A stretch of 64,000 nucleotides of DNA. Source: Azadirachta indica. Taxonomy: Eukaryota > Streptophyta > Magnoliopsida > Sapindales > Meliaceae. Location of the stretch: the NCBI GenBank assembly GCA_022749755.1, contig CM040453.1, forward strand, positions 7,214,102-7,278,101, in the 5' to 3' direction. A program made the translations under genes and the position numbers. Below, piece after piece: positions 25,324 to 43,694 of the stretch. The notes under the pieces are model-generated. The model searched no databases. It was not told the DNA's origin and saw nothing but the letters and a program-made list of their open reading frames with translations. The stretch's first letter is position 1. Every line of letters starts with the position of its first letter.

Positions 25324-25924
25324 ATGTATACTCGGTCAGAACTGCCAGCTAGAGGAACACTTTGTTTAATGTTTTTGACTAACATTATAAAATTATTGCT
25401 GATCCTAGATAAAATAAGAAAACGAAAGAGAGGGATGATTCCAGATCCGAAAAAATATAAGTGATCTGAATTCTGGGATTAGAACATTGATTGATTAAAC
25501 GAAATAGATGTTTGCGAGTTTTAACACAAAAACTTGAATCATATAATCTCCTCCGACAACAAAATTTTAAAATACTTTTAGCATTGAAAAAGTTCTTTTG
25601 ACTAGTAAAAAGTCATATCAAAAAAATAAATTATGTTTTGCTTATTTAAATTAAAATTAAAAAATTATTTCATATAAATATATGAAAATGTAATATAAAG
25701 ATTATTTTTGTCTTAAGGGCATCAGAAGCCACCTTTCCAGTTAAGAGGCTCAGAGCCTAGATTCGGAAGCAAAAGGTGGGATGCAGCTAAATAAGTCTAA
25801 AATTCAATTCTCACTAAGCAAAAGATTAAAAATAATGCCTTCATTTATAACAAACGAAAATTATAACAAAAGAAAATTCAATATATGTAATAGTTTAAAA
25901 GCGAGAAAGTTGCGGTAAGTTAAC
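25324..25924. other. Spacer upstream of storage-protein copy 1
   Basis: AT-rich and without a recognised gene. The next GCN1 exon expected after the one at 25925-25984 is absent here, so one breakpoint of the GCN1 fragment lies in this stretch. Confidence 0.5.
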
Positions 25925-28900
25925 CTGAATGTCTTTCTGTGAAAGAGTATCATGCAAATAACGATCTGGAAGATTTTTCAGATACTGGCAAGGGAGCAAA
26001 GGGATTCCAGTCAACACTCAGAACGAAGCAAGTACATGGCATCAGCTACATTTAAATTAAACGTAGTCCAAAATAGCAAATACACAAGGGACAAACCTTT
26101 TCAAATTCTACATAGGTATCTTTAGGCGTTATAGACATCAACGTGGATAAAGAATATTTAGCAGCTTGTTGTTCAAGGGGATTGGAACTCATCAACCCCG
26201 CCGATCCAAGCAAATCCTGCACAACTCAATCCACAGAAAGTTAGCAGCAGAGTACAAATGCACACACTCCATTGATAAACAGTGGTTATTAGAGACAAAT
26301 ATTTGATTCTAGCACAAATCACAACACTTCCAAAATTTCAATCAAGGCAACAACCTTGAGCGTGTCATATGTTCGTAAGTAACAAACTAAAACCATGTGA
26401 TAATATTTCTATGTTTCATAATCTAATTATGCCCACTTAATTGTATACTATTGCTCCATGCACCACAAACTATATGCACCAATTATAAGGATGTAGCCAA
26501 ATCAATGTCTTTGTCACCAAGGATATATATACCCAACATAAGAAATCATGGAATTCTAGTAACCATGATACTATTTCAATATAATTTTCAAGGACTTATA
26601 TCCAAACAACCCAATTGGAAGCATACGAAAAATCAGTCAATGACCATCAATAGATACTCTATTATCATCTTAGAGATACTACATATTCGTATACTGAAAA
26701 ATTATATTGACCAATATTATCAGAAACATTTTATATGTAAAAGATAGGAAACAGATCTACTGAGAAATAGGAAGAGGAATGCATGAAATATCCACCTAAC
26801 ATTAGCAAATTCTTTTGATAGCAAGCTAGAAAAAACTTATAGTGAAAGAAATTGGGAAAGAAATTATAGAAGTGGACATTCTTTTGAAGGGAAAGAGAAA
26901 AGATACATATTGAAAGGAATGGAGAAAGAAAATAATAACAACGGACAAGGTATCCACAAAAAGGATCAAAACCTTTCTCTAGTAGGGTATCTAAATTAAC
27001 ACGAACATTGTAAAGTCCTCTGTAACTAGCTTCACCGTACACACAAAAAAAAAAAAAAAAAAAAAGCACCCTCGACACCTGCACACCTGCTGAAAGAACA
27101 TCCTTCAACTTTACAAATGAATATTAGAAGCTAATATCAGACTTCTATCTAATATTAACAAATGAAATAACATTTAACTGCTGCTTTTGTTTCCCATGGA
27201 AAAAGGAAGATATTTGAGAAAGAAAAACCAAAAGAAAATGTCTCTCTGAATAAACATCACCGGATTCACATATTGTCAAACCACAGCTTAAAATACCTCT
27301 GCCTTAGGAAACAAGAGCTCACTATCTCAATGGCAACATGGACATGGTCACATTATTGATGACAAAATGCTGAATTAGAATACATTCCAAAGTTATCAAC
27401 GAATTTTTTACACTAGCAAATGCAAATATCTCACACACATCCCACAACTATTTTTGACATGTTTTTATCTACACTTGCCATATAATCTTAAATAACTAAT
27501 GTGTTTATCCACACTCCTTGTTTTGCGATTATCACACAGTAGGAGACTAATTTATGCCAGAATTTCAATGGGAAAAAAACAAAAAACACATTTAAACTCT
27601 ATCCTTCAGTAACTGGAAAGAAGTAATAAGCTAGAAAAATAGATGCATAGGGCAAGATTTAGGATCATCAAGATATACAATAGAGAGAAAAACAGAAAAG
27701 AAATAAATCATAGTAGAATGTATTGCCCATTGCTATGAATTACCTTGCATAATTTCCCAACATCAGCAGAAACAATATCAATGACATTAAACCCGTGTGT
27801 TTGCAAACATTTATGGAGCCTCTGGAAATATACCAAAGACGGGGGGTAAGCAAATTATTAGTCAAAGAAAGGTTGATAAGGAACCAAAGGTGAAACAGTT
27901 GAAAGATAGCATTAATAAACGTGCCTAATGTCTTTGTACATACCAACACCAAAGTCACTCACTTCATTCTTATTTCCACTCTCACTCACACACAGGTCCC
28001 TCTTTCCTCTCTCTCCGTCCGTCTGTGCTTCTTAAACACATTGAAGTTTACAACCGACCTCATTGGGGTACAAGTTGCAAGGAAAGGAACAAATACCACT
28101 AAAACTAAAGAGTAGAATTAAAAGAAAAGGGCATACCTTCCAAACTGCATCTCTTTTTGCAGTGCCAACAATGCATGGATGATGTGAGCAGAATATAACT
28201 TGTGAAGATACACTTGGAGCTCTAGCTAGAGCCACAGGTGATATCACAAGTAATGCCTTCACTAATGCCTCAACAGATGGAAGGAATGGAACTTGCATAT
28301 CCAGTAAGTTATCTGTTTCACTATTGACATATAGTTTAAAATCCCTTCAACCAATTTAGAAAAAGTAAAAACTCAAGGAAAAAGAGAAAACTATTTCTCC
28401 AGAACATAAAGTGTCCAAGAATATCAAGGGCCGCAAACAACAACTATTAGAAGCATCAATGAATGTGTCGAAAAAATAATTAATTTTCTCCTTGATGGAA
28501 TTAAAAAAAAAAATGTGATTTGCCAAAATTATTAAACCATTACAAGCCCAAATAAACATTAAATTAAACCAACAGATAGCAAGTTCTAAAAATACAAATA
28601 TATCTAGTTTACCTTAGATTTCAATTTACAAAAAGCAGTCATAATCAAATAAACTCATCTCATATAAATTGTACCTTGTTTTCGAGATAATAATTTTGTC
28701 TCCTACTAAAGAAAGAAAATTTGAAAACTCAAGTAAAAGAGCTTCAGATAATTGTGGAACTGCTGTAATTATCTTTCTTGTAGCATCCTGAGCCAATTTT
28801 CGAACATCCCAACTTGGATGGCAGATGAAAAGGAGTATTAACTGCAATACATCTTAGATCAATAAGTCACAGGTTTTAAGCGAAGAAAAGAAACCCAAAT

Positions 28901-31081
28901 GGTACTTCACACAGATTTACCTGTAACAATAATTTAGCTGAGAAAGTCTCCCATATTCTGCAATATAAAAGAAAGCAACATGGTTACACTTATTCTATAG
29001 ATAGGAAACTAAAAAGAATTTATTAATAATCCACAATAACTTGTACGGTGGTGATATGAATTAAAAATGAATATACCTTCGTGAATGGTCCACCAGCAAC
29101 ACCTCAAGAAGGTCAATGCAAGCCATGCAATCCTCAACTGACAATTTTGAGAGCTACAAATCATGAAATGTGAAAGTTAAAAAAATTAGAAATTCAATTA
29201 AACACATGTTAAGCATCAAAAACAGTGTTAACTACCATCGAAATAGGCACAAGTGAGGGTTCATTTTGAGATATCAAAGACCAGATCTTTTCCTTGGTTA
29301 CAGTCTCCTCTGAGAAAAGAGAAAGAGCCAAAGATTAACTTCAAGAATGTAATCAAAGCAGCATTGCAATGAAAATGATAAACATTCCAAATTTAAGTCA
29401 GACAACTGTTTAACTGATTATATCAATAAGCACCTGCTTTCATGTCAGCAGCTGCAATCTTTCCCACTATGAGCAAAGCATATATGCCATCCAAACGTTG
29501 CACTGCTTTGGTAAAACCAGTTTTGACAAGTTGAACAAGAGGCCCCAGCAATGACGATACCTGAAAGTACATATACATAAATTAACTTGCAAGACCAGAA
29601 GAACATCTTATGCAATAGAGCACTGAACCATAAAATTAACTGGTCAACTTACCTGAAAAACAGCATCAGTGTTTTTGCAGATGACTCGCAAACATCGCAG
29701 ATGACCTCTTCTTAAAGCTTCCTTCTCCTTAAGGCCGGAAGTAATAAAAGAAACTAGATCTGATTGAATGTTGTCAGCAGAACGAGATGCCCAAGAAGCC
29801 ACAGCTGACAAAGTCGCAAGTTTTACCTCCTCATTTCCTGGAAATAAGAACATAGGAGTCAATAAGCACCAAAAGCAAACAAATACAAAAAAGACAGGAA
29901 GCCAATGGCAGATAACAATTCAGAAAGATCTAAAGAAGAAATTCATGATGCCCAGTAGCATATACAAGTAAAATATTCAAGTAAATACAAAATAATGAGA
30001 AGATCAAAGCATAACAAACAACCTTCATCCTTGTAACAAGATAAAAGATACTTGCAAATGGTAAGTGAAAGATTTTTGAGATGTTTCCCTTCAGGAGCAT
30101 TAGACAATTCTTGAAGTGCATTGATCATGCCAATTCTCTGATACGGAAATGCAAGTCTTCCTTCTGAACCTGTCCACAATTGAAATTTCAGCTTACAAGA
30201 GTCCAGAAAAGGTTCATATATTCATTTGATTAAAAATCTGCAAAAGCTTGACACATTAATAAAGAATGCTTCAAAAGCAGCATAGAAGAACATGAACAAA
30301 TAGTCCACCTCGTTCTTTCTTTCTGAGAATAAACTAAAGAAACATATTAAAAGGAAAAAAGATCAGATATACAAAGGTGGAACACGTCACATAGATAAAC
30401 AAAAAGGTGAAACGCAGGATCAAATAATAAACACTAACCTCCAATTACAGCTTTAACAACATTGAACATAGCTTCTAAAGCATCCGGATTACTAGACTTC
30501 CGGCTTAGGCACCCTACTATAGCCAATGCCTCAAGCCTTCTACCTTCATCAGCATGTCGAGCCTGGGATAATACCACTGATAGGACTTCGGTCGCATACT
30601 TACTCAAATCAAGGTTGACAGACTTCAAAAGAATTCCAACTGATTCTAATACAATTTCAGGGTTGCGTTTTAACATCTTTATGGAAGCTGGAACCACAAT
30701 ACTCTGAAAATCTTCATGAGACATGTGCGTAAAAAGTGGATGAAAGCATTCACTAAGACCCTTCATTGGTTTCTCTTTGGCATTTAAACTGCTTTAACAT
30801 ATATATCAAGAAATACCGGCTGTCCAAAGAAAAGATTAATGTAAATATTCAACAAAAATGACCAAAGTTTAACCAATATAAACAGAGAAGCTCAAGAGTG
30901 CCATATACACATAATATCTCCACTGTTACGAAAGACAAAAAATTCTCACCGTGCATTTTTCAAGCAAAGAAGGTGATGTATATGAGAACTCTAGCAACAA
31001 CCATATCAGTTCAGGACTATCTTTGTATGGAATTCGCGCATCCTTTAGTTCATCTGTGTAGATCTTGTAGAGATTAGGTGA
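25925..31081 (-). pseudogene. GCN1: Internal genomic fragment of GCN1 (ILITYHIA), truncated and frameshifted
   Basis: GCN1 is a HEAT-repeat ribosome-associated activator of the kinase GCN2. Thirteen exons match plant GCN1: 30950-31081, 30439-30819, 30023-30169, 29653-29837, 29434-29560, 29236-29309, 29077-29153, 28921-28957, 28675-28841, 28137-28320, 27744-27821, 26097-26216, 25925-25984. They start at NLYKIYTDELKDARIPYK, pass through FPYQRIGMINALQELSNAPE and FCSHHPCIVGTAKRDAVWK, and end at YLKNLPDRYLHDTLSQKDIQ. This is about 590 codons of a protein of roughly 2600; neither the N-terminus nor the large C-terminal remainder is present. In exon 30439-30819 the expected VKAVLNAKEKP is broken by a one-base deletion (GTTTAAATGCC), giving an immediate stop. 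Introns are kept, so the copy arose at DNA level. All other exons remain in phase. Confidence 0.88.
27045..27065. repeat. Poly-A tract in a GCN1-fragment intron
   Basis: About 20 uninterrupted A residues on the plus strand within the longest intron of the GCN1 fragment (26217-27743). No insertion signature was seen beside it. Confidence 0.7.
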
Positions 31082-31589
31082 CTGGAAAAATAGCAAACAC
31101 AGAATGCTCAAAGTTTTAATCAAACCAGCCAATAGGCTAGTGAGATAGAAATTATCGTCCCATAACTTATAATAAGAATAAAATTACAAACCTCATGCCC
31201 TTAAAACACTACCATATCATCCTATAATCTAATAGAGGAATATTTAATGGGTATATTCCTGGGATAATTTGCCATCCTGTTCATTCGTCAAATATTCCAA
31301 ATTTCTCGGTCTATATAAGACATCTTCCGATTCCATTTATTACTTTTTAAGAGGAGATTCTACCCTTCACAAAGAGATCGATTGGATGGTGCTCTATAGA
31401 ATACTAGAAAGGATATGCTTGTTTGATAAATTTGTGCTTTGCACAAAAGAGAGCTCGACTCCTCAAACAAGTTCTAAATATTTTGTTTACTTCGATTTCA
31501 ACTTATTCTTTTGTTTTTGAAGTTTTAAGCTTTCTATGTCTTATTCATGAAAATACACGATCAAATAAGCAGTTTCGAGAAGCATCTGC
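31082..31589. other. Junction region between GCN1 fragment and storage-protein copy 2
   Basis: It contains the second GCN1 breakpoint and the 3' flank of copy 2. The preceding GCN1 exon is not found. A plus-strand open frame at 31269-31520 (includes HKEIDWMVLYRILERICLFD) is not recognised and could be chance or a fragment of something inserted here. Confidence 0.4.
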
Positions 31590-34145
31590 TCATAGCTTAA
31601 GCTCGCTGATAAACTGAATAACGGCTTTGGCAGCATTGAGAGCTGCAAGGGATCCGAATGTGTTTATGGCGTTCTGCCCCGGCTGTCCGCCGGCTAAGTC
31701 CGATAGCCCTCGGATGACTATCACCGGGAATCCATTCGATAAGCTTGTCTGAAAAAAAAAGCAGTGTTAAATTAATCAGTTATTTTTGCAGATTAAAAGA
31801 TTACTACTGAAGAAGAGTAATCAAAATATCTACAGCGTAAGTTTTGAATGTATTGAATAATGAAAGTGTTACCATTACTACAGCTGAACTCTCCATGTCT
31901 ACTGATGAAAGTTTGAAAGTTTGAAACAGGAAGTTCCTATAAGCAGCATCGTCGATAAAAATGTTGGCCGTGGAGCCGCTGAGTCCAACTACCAGCTTGG
32001 GCTTTTCCGGAAGGCAGAAGGTTGCATTCACACATTGTTCCAATGTTATCCCCTGAAGTTGCAAGAGTAAAGAATGTTAGAGATTAATACTAGTGTTGAA
32101 GATTTTGAGTGAAAGTGGTAAGTTAATTTGTACTAGTTAGTGTATGTGGGTGTCTAACCTGCAAATTAGCAGCAACCTGAAGCCACTGCTCACTGATAGG
32201 AGCCCATAGCAGTGGCTTAGCAGAGTTAGGATACCCTGACTCAGAAAAATATTGCTCAGAATTGTATCCGATATGTCCCAACAGATTAGAACCATGGCCT
32301 TTGGGTATATTGTAGCTCTCAACATCCAAATGAGCAACATGGTTAGCATCCAATTTTGCATTTGGGTTCTGTCAGGATGATAAAATCGTATGTGTAAGTT
32401 CAAATTCACTTAAATAAAGTAAGAATTACAGACATTTGTAAGGGATAATCACTTTGAATAAGAATATGTAGCAATAGCATATTCCAGGAAATGCTGCTTG
32501 TTATACATACCAGCCAATCCCAAATTCCGGTGTGAGCAAATTGTTTAGGAATAGTGACATCTCCGATGGACATTGAATTGTTTACATTGCCTGCAATTCC
32601 AAAATGGATTATTCCCGTTATGTCGAAAAGATCGAGCATTTGCTGTGTGGCTGCAGCAGCATTCACCTGATGATTCAGCCGAAAACGTTTTCAGATGAGC
32701 TAAGTCAACACAAGCAACTCCAAGCAAGTCTTACCGTTTCTGTTGCCTTTTCATAATTATCCCTTTAAAGGAATCAAAAAACGATACTCTAATTTTGATC
32801 TAGAGATGTGAATTTTGTTTTGTAATTTTCCAGACTAAAAATGTTAAGCTCATTTGTGTTGGCTATATCTAATTTTTGTCATTCTGTGTTGGGCTAGGAA
32901 TTATTTTTCTTTACTAATTTTTTAAAATTATCTAATTAAATATCCCTCAAATTTGTTGTTAGCTAGATAAATATGATCAAACTATTATTAAGGGTTTTTT
33001 AAAATTTTTTTAAAAAATTTATTGAATTTTTTTTTATTTTTATACCTGCCTCTTAAGCTATCTACCTTGAAATACGAGTTTGACTTAAATCCGTTGGAAA
33101 CTTATACCACGTTTTTTTTTATACACCTCTTCTTTTATTGAAGCGTTCTTTTAATACCTAAAACTCTTTCTAATTTTATTTTATTTGGCTCGGTTTGTTT
33201 GTTAATGTCAAAATTTTCTACAAAATTATAAAACAAATTATTTTAATTATTTAAGAGAAGTACAAATTTTATTATTTATTTAAGAAAAATTTAAATGAGA
33301 CAAGGACAATATATCATTTATAGGTCTATCTATTAAAATTATGATATTTAAAGGTTTGAAGTGAACTAATTATCAAAGTGATTATTATTATGAAAATTCA
33401 ATTTTAATTATTTTTTTAATATTTATATTTAGAATTAAATTATCTAATAAATTTTTATTCTATTTTAGGTACTTGCCTTCACTATTCTTATAAGGACATC
33501 TTTTACTAAATAGTTAAAAAATTATATTAAAAATTTACTTATAAAAGTTCAAAAACTCTGATAAATAAGGTTGTATCAAAGGGTTGTGACCAAATTCCAG
33601 TATGACAAGGAGATTAATTAGAGTTTAGAGAAACTTAACTCACCATTCCAACCCCACATCTCACATAGATTACTTTTTTCCCATTAATCTTCCCCAATCG
33701 AAATCGTCTTCCTGAAAAATCTAATCGGCTTCAATACTAACAATATAAAGAATTTATGTGAAAATATCCTTTTCTTTTAAGTCTATTTACAGTTTAAATT
33801 CAATTTTTAATCGAATTAGAACTGAACCAATCAGTTTTAAAATATAAAAATCCAATGAAATCAAATATAACAAACTATATATCTACAAATATAACAGACT
33901 TTCCTTGAGATACATTTCATACCCGAGAGATCCACAAATGGGTGCTCAGGATGGGGTCTGAAAGCTTCTGTTGCGAAAAAAGCAGCTTCTTCAGGTGGAA
34001 ACACTGTGATGAGACCAATATACGGCCCTTTGCGGTTCAGCTCTGTGATTATACTTAGAGCTTTTAACCTATTTGATTGTTTAGCTGATGCAAAAATAAC
34101 TAGCGGCAGCACTACCAGGCAAGAAAGAACTTGCTTTGCAGCCAT
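31590..34145 (-). CDS. Bark-storage-protein-like protein, copy 2 (intact)
   Basis: Family: vegetative/bark storage proteins with the nucleoside phosphorylase fold related to methylthioadenosine nucleosidase. Enzyme activity in plant members is unproven here. Exons 33923-34145, 33644-33711, 32511-32666, 32159-32368, 31873-32052 and 31590-31748 give 331 residues without defects. The start MAAKQVLSCLVVLPLVIFAS is a clear signal peptide, suggesting secretory or vacuolar targeting. Visible motifs are MLDLFDITGIIHFGIAGN (substrate-site core), WDWL, VAHLDVESYNIPKGHGSNL, SSVDMESSAVVM (catalytic-type Glu near 273) and VIRGLSDLAGGQPG (catalytic-type Asp near 296). Both residues equivalent to the bacterial nucleosidase active site are kept. 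It is flanked by decayed copies on both sides, so it is the only likely functional member of this cluster. Confidence 0.9.
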
Positions 34146-34799
34146 TTTAACACATCAAACTCCTAAAAAAAATGTTGCATATAAGTAAATTTGGTAAGAA
34201 CCGTCAGCTACTGACTACGAAATTTTTAAATGTTTTTGGTTTTGAATTTGTGTGATATGTCATTGCCGGTCAAAATATGAGGATCCTGTTTTTTTTATTT
34301 CATCATAGATAGACCAGGAAATGGTGACTTGAAGAAAGCCATGGTTCAAAGAAAAAAACAAATGAAGGGATTCTTAGTCAAATGAGGATGTTAGTTAATT
34401 CGCGTAGAAAATAGACTTAAAAATTGAATGATTGAAACCAATATAAAATTTAACACAAGACTTTCTCTTTGATGCTATATGAGTTTAAAGCTATTAGGCA
34501 ATGGCTTAAATTAATACTGATACTAAAATGAGAATACATAGAAAACTTTTATTAATTAAGCATTCAATTGTCTAAACAATCCGATAATTTGCTTATATTT
34601 CTTTCAGACATGTTGATATGGTCATATATCTGAAGAAATTTTATTCAACCAAGTTTGTAATGGGAATCAATTGTTATCTGCCAGGCTTATTATGGCTATT
34701 TTTATTTTTTAAAAGCTTTTTGTCCCAATAAAGAAAAAATACGTGTTCAATTAAACCATGAGTTTCAGAAATTAAATCATATATATGATCATCCTTGTA
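34146..34799. other. Spacer between storage-protein copies 2 and 3
   Basis: AT-rich, with no recognised gene. It holds the promoter side of copy 2 and the 3' flank of copy 3. Confidence 0.5.
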
Positions 34800-37483
34800 G
34801 CTTAAGCTTGCCGATAAACTAAATAGCAGCATTGGCAGTATTGAGAGCTGCAAGGGACCCGAATGTGTTGATCGGATTCTCTCCCGACTGCCCTCCGGCC
34901 AAGTCTGATAGCCCTCGGATTACGATCACCAGGAAGCCATTTGACAAGCTTGTCTGGAAAACCCACACAAGTGTTAATCAGTACTTCCTTTTGTATATAA
35001 AAACTTAATTAGCAAGAATATTCCTGAAGCTGTCTTGAGACTATACGAGAGATTTATGTTCGATTCTCGTTCACATCAGGATAGAAAGAGTTTGATTTCA
35101 TTAACAATTATTTTACTGAAAAATAAATCAAAACTTGTGCCTGGAAATCAGACTCGTGAATTTTCTTGAGATATATACTGCATGCAAGTAGCTATTAACA
35201 AACTGATTGAATACATGGCAAAGGAAAAACTTACCATTACTACAGCTGCACTCTCCATGTCTGCTGATGAAACCTCGAAATTTTGAAAAAGAAGTTTCTA
35301 TAAGCAGCATTGTCGACAAAATGTTGGCTGTGGATCCCCCAAGTCCAACTACTAGCTTGGGCTTTTCGGGGAGGCACAGGGTTGAATTCACACATTGTTC
35401 CAGAGTCATCCCCTGAAGTAGTAAGAATCAAGGATACGAAATTAATGGTCCAATATGCATGTTCCGGATTAAGAAATGAAATAGTTCTTTGTTAAAAATT
35501 ATCAATATGTATTGCTACAAGACATATAATGGTACATTATATAAAATAACGGTGTATATAGTTTCAAATTCACATTTTTAAAATACTAATATATATATTA
35601 TATATACATATATATATATATGTTGGTATATATCTATATATCATCTAACCTCCAAGTTAGCAGCAAGCTGAAGCCATTGCTTAGTGATTGGTGCCCAAAG
35701 CAGCGACTGAGGGGAATTAGGTTCCCCTGACTCAGAAAAAAGCTGCTCGGAATTGTATCCAATATGTCCGAAAAGATTAGAACCATGTCCTTGGGGTACA
35801 TTGTAGTTCTCAACATCCAAATGAGCAACATAGTCCGAGTTCAATTTAGCACTTGGGTTCTGTCAATACAGTGAAGTTATTGTTCAAATCTAAGTTCCAA
35901 TTCATTTGAATAATGACAGTAAAAAGATTTACATGTATAGAAATTAAAATAATTAGTGCTTCTATATACCAACCAATCCCAATTGCCAGTGTGAGCAAAT
36001 TCTTTTAGGAATATTAACATCTCCAATGGACATTTAACTATTTTCATTGCCAGCAATCCCAAAATGGACAATCCCAATTATGTCAAAATGATCCACCATT
36101 TGTTTGTGTGACTGCTGCAGCATTCATCTGATTCACCCAACAGCATATATTAATTAATTTCAGTAGCATTACAATTTACTGATGTTTACAATCAAATATC
36201 TCTAAGACTTGGAGTTGTGATAGTTGATTCAGCTTTTTATGTACAGTGCATTTATGCATTGTCTACTCTCAGGAGAGGGATCTCTACCACGTATTTGCGG
36301 AAACATGCTCTTACCATCCAGCCTAGGGCTGGATGGCTAATTTATCCTGATCTTGTTATCGGAATATAATATGTAAACCAAACCAAAATCTTGGTTTCTA
36401 ATTAACAATCTATAGAGATTAATGAGAATAATGTGAATGAGATTTTGATCTCAGCCATTTTATTTTTGCGTAAAACGTTTTGATAGTTTTTCTTTATAGA
36501 AACGAAAAAGGTCAAGCCAAAAAGGGAGGCAACCAATTCATTACCCAGTCATTATTTGTTACTTACAGAATTTCATTATCATGATATATACGTTGAAGGT
36601 TGAAGAGTAGTGAATTAATTATTAAACCATATTTATTATGGAGTGAAATTATTAGATCAGGTGTGTCAAAGTATAGGTTGAAGGATGAATAATAAATATT
36701 AATTTTTATGTAGAAGTTAGTGTTTACCTAAGCGTCTTTGTTATTGTGCTTTAAAATTAAGTTGATACACAATAATCATAAATATACCGATTTTTTTTTC
36801 CTTAGAAACCCAATTCGTGCCAAATATGAATTACTAATTTTCACTCTTGAGAAGTTATATTCACTTAAACAAGCTAATCACCAAATTCTAGTAAAATAAA
36901 GAGCTTTGAAAAATTTAAGATGTGTTTTGAGATTGAAGATTACGACTTTAAAGTTCATTATAAAAAATATGCAAGATCATTAAAGGTCAAATATGAACAT
37001 GAAAATGAATAATATATATCAAATATTTTTACTGCATTTCAAAATTAAGTAAAAGAACAAGAGTCCCTACCATAAACTTACCATTCCAACGCCACATCTC
37101 ACATAAATTGCTTTCTTCCCATTAACTTTTCCCACTCGAAATCTCTTCCTGCAACGTTTAATTCTCATTTTAGCTCACGATCACAAGATCAGTAACCAAT
37201 AGCAATACCAATATCAATATCCTGAAGACATTACAGTACAGACAGACCTGACAGATCCACATATGGGTGTCTCGGATGAGGCTTGAAAGCTCCGAAAAAT
37301 GCATTCTCTTCAGGTGGAAACACAATGATGAGACCAACACATGGCCTTTGCGATTCAGCTCCTTGATTATATTCAGTGGTTTTATCCTATTTGACGGCTT
37401 AGCAGCCGAATACGAAAAATAACTGGTAAAGAGAACAGCATCAGCAATACCAAGCATGAAGGAACCTGTTCCCGTGATCCCAT
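34800..37483 (-). pseudogene. Bark-storage-protein-like gene, copy 3 (heavily damaged)
   Basis: The exon layout is the same as copy 2: 37248-37483, 37082-37148, 35970-36127, 35650-35859, 35235-35412 and 34800-34953. Damage is widespread. Exon 1 has frame shifts in the signal-peptide region and after NRKG (one base lost). Exon 3 has one-base insertions (158 rather than 156 bases) and a TAA inside NENS-MSIG. Exon 5 has two bases lost (178 rather than 180), breaking the frame at STANI. Exon 6 has a TAG in the AAI-FIGKL stretch. Exons 2 and 4 stay open (NVPQGHGSNLFGHIGYNSEQ). The gene is clearly dead, and more decayed than copy 1. Confidence 0.9.
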
Positions 37484-38149
37484 GTTTATTATGGTTTGAT
37501 TTTAAGACAAATGAAGATGCTTCTTAAATTTGGTTGGTCCGAATGCTAGCTAATTACTAGTTATTGTCTTAATCAAAGTAAAAACTTCATAATAGTCAAT
37601 AAAACGAGATTCATATTATACATACAATAGTTTGTACTTGTTGACCTTACAAAGTATTCACGGTAGGTGAATCATTATCTTCCTGTTGTGGACATATAAC
37701 ACGTTATTCCTCTGATCTAATAAAAGAATAATCCACCGTCCGATCCAGTTATCGTCGTACAGGACAGCTATTCCAGTAGAAAATATTTTACCAGTACATA
37801 TTAATTTCATGGGAAGAAAATTTTCATTAATGACTGGTAAAATTTTAATACAGTACACAGGTAATCAACCTTAGCCCACCCCCACAAACTTTTCTTGCGT
37901 CACATTGCACATTCATTTCATACAGAGATCAAAATGGACAGAAAAAACCCTTGTCACAAATTAAGGTTCTCAGCAACGGGGCCAGTAGGGGGCACAGCTT
38001 TGCACCTTGAAAAATCTGAATCCGTTATGTGAATATCTTCTTTAAAATAAGTAATTGTTGGGGCTGTCAATCGCTAAGAATCCCTTGTTTCTCTACAGTA
38101 TCAGAAACATCGTAGTAAAGTATATTTCGTTAAAAACCATGAACAGATT
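37484..38149. other. Spacer between storage-protein copy 3 and PDK1
   Basis: It holds the upstream side of copy 3 and the PDK1 3' untranslated region. No other gene was recognised. Confidence 0.5.
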
Positions 38150-43431
<5,282 letters not shown>

Positions 43432-43693
43432 TTCTCTGAAAACAAAACTTAGAAGGAAAAAAAAAGAACGGAAAGTTTCTCTCTACATAATAAAAATCCC
43501 AACTTTCTCTGTCAAAACAAATAAAGACGACAACTTTCTCTCACAAGAAATCTTGGGAAGAGAGTCTTTAGTCAAAGGAAACTGAAACAAGAGCCCATTG
43601 GATCAGAAAGAGAGAGTCTTTATATTCTCTGATAAAGAAAAGTTAATGATTCTCTTGTCACAAATATAAATATAAATACATAAAAATATAAAT

Positions 43694-43694
43694 G

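Noticed and set aside
27045..27065. Poly-A tract as the tail of a retroposed insertion
   Set aside because: No flanking target duplication or retroposon body was seen next to it.
25925..31081. Treating the GCN1 exons as a working gene
   Set aside because: Both gene ends are missing within the available space and one exon is frameshifted.
31590..34145. Naming copy 2 a methylthioadenosine nucleosidase enzyme
   Set aside because: The fold and two catalytic-type residues are present, but plant bark/vegetative storage members share them, and a signal peptide argues against the cytosolic enzyme.
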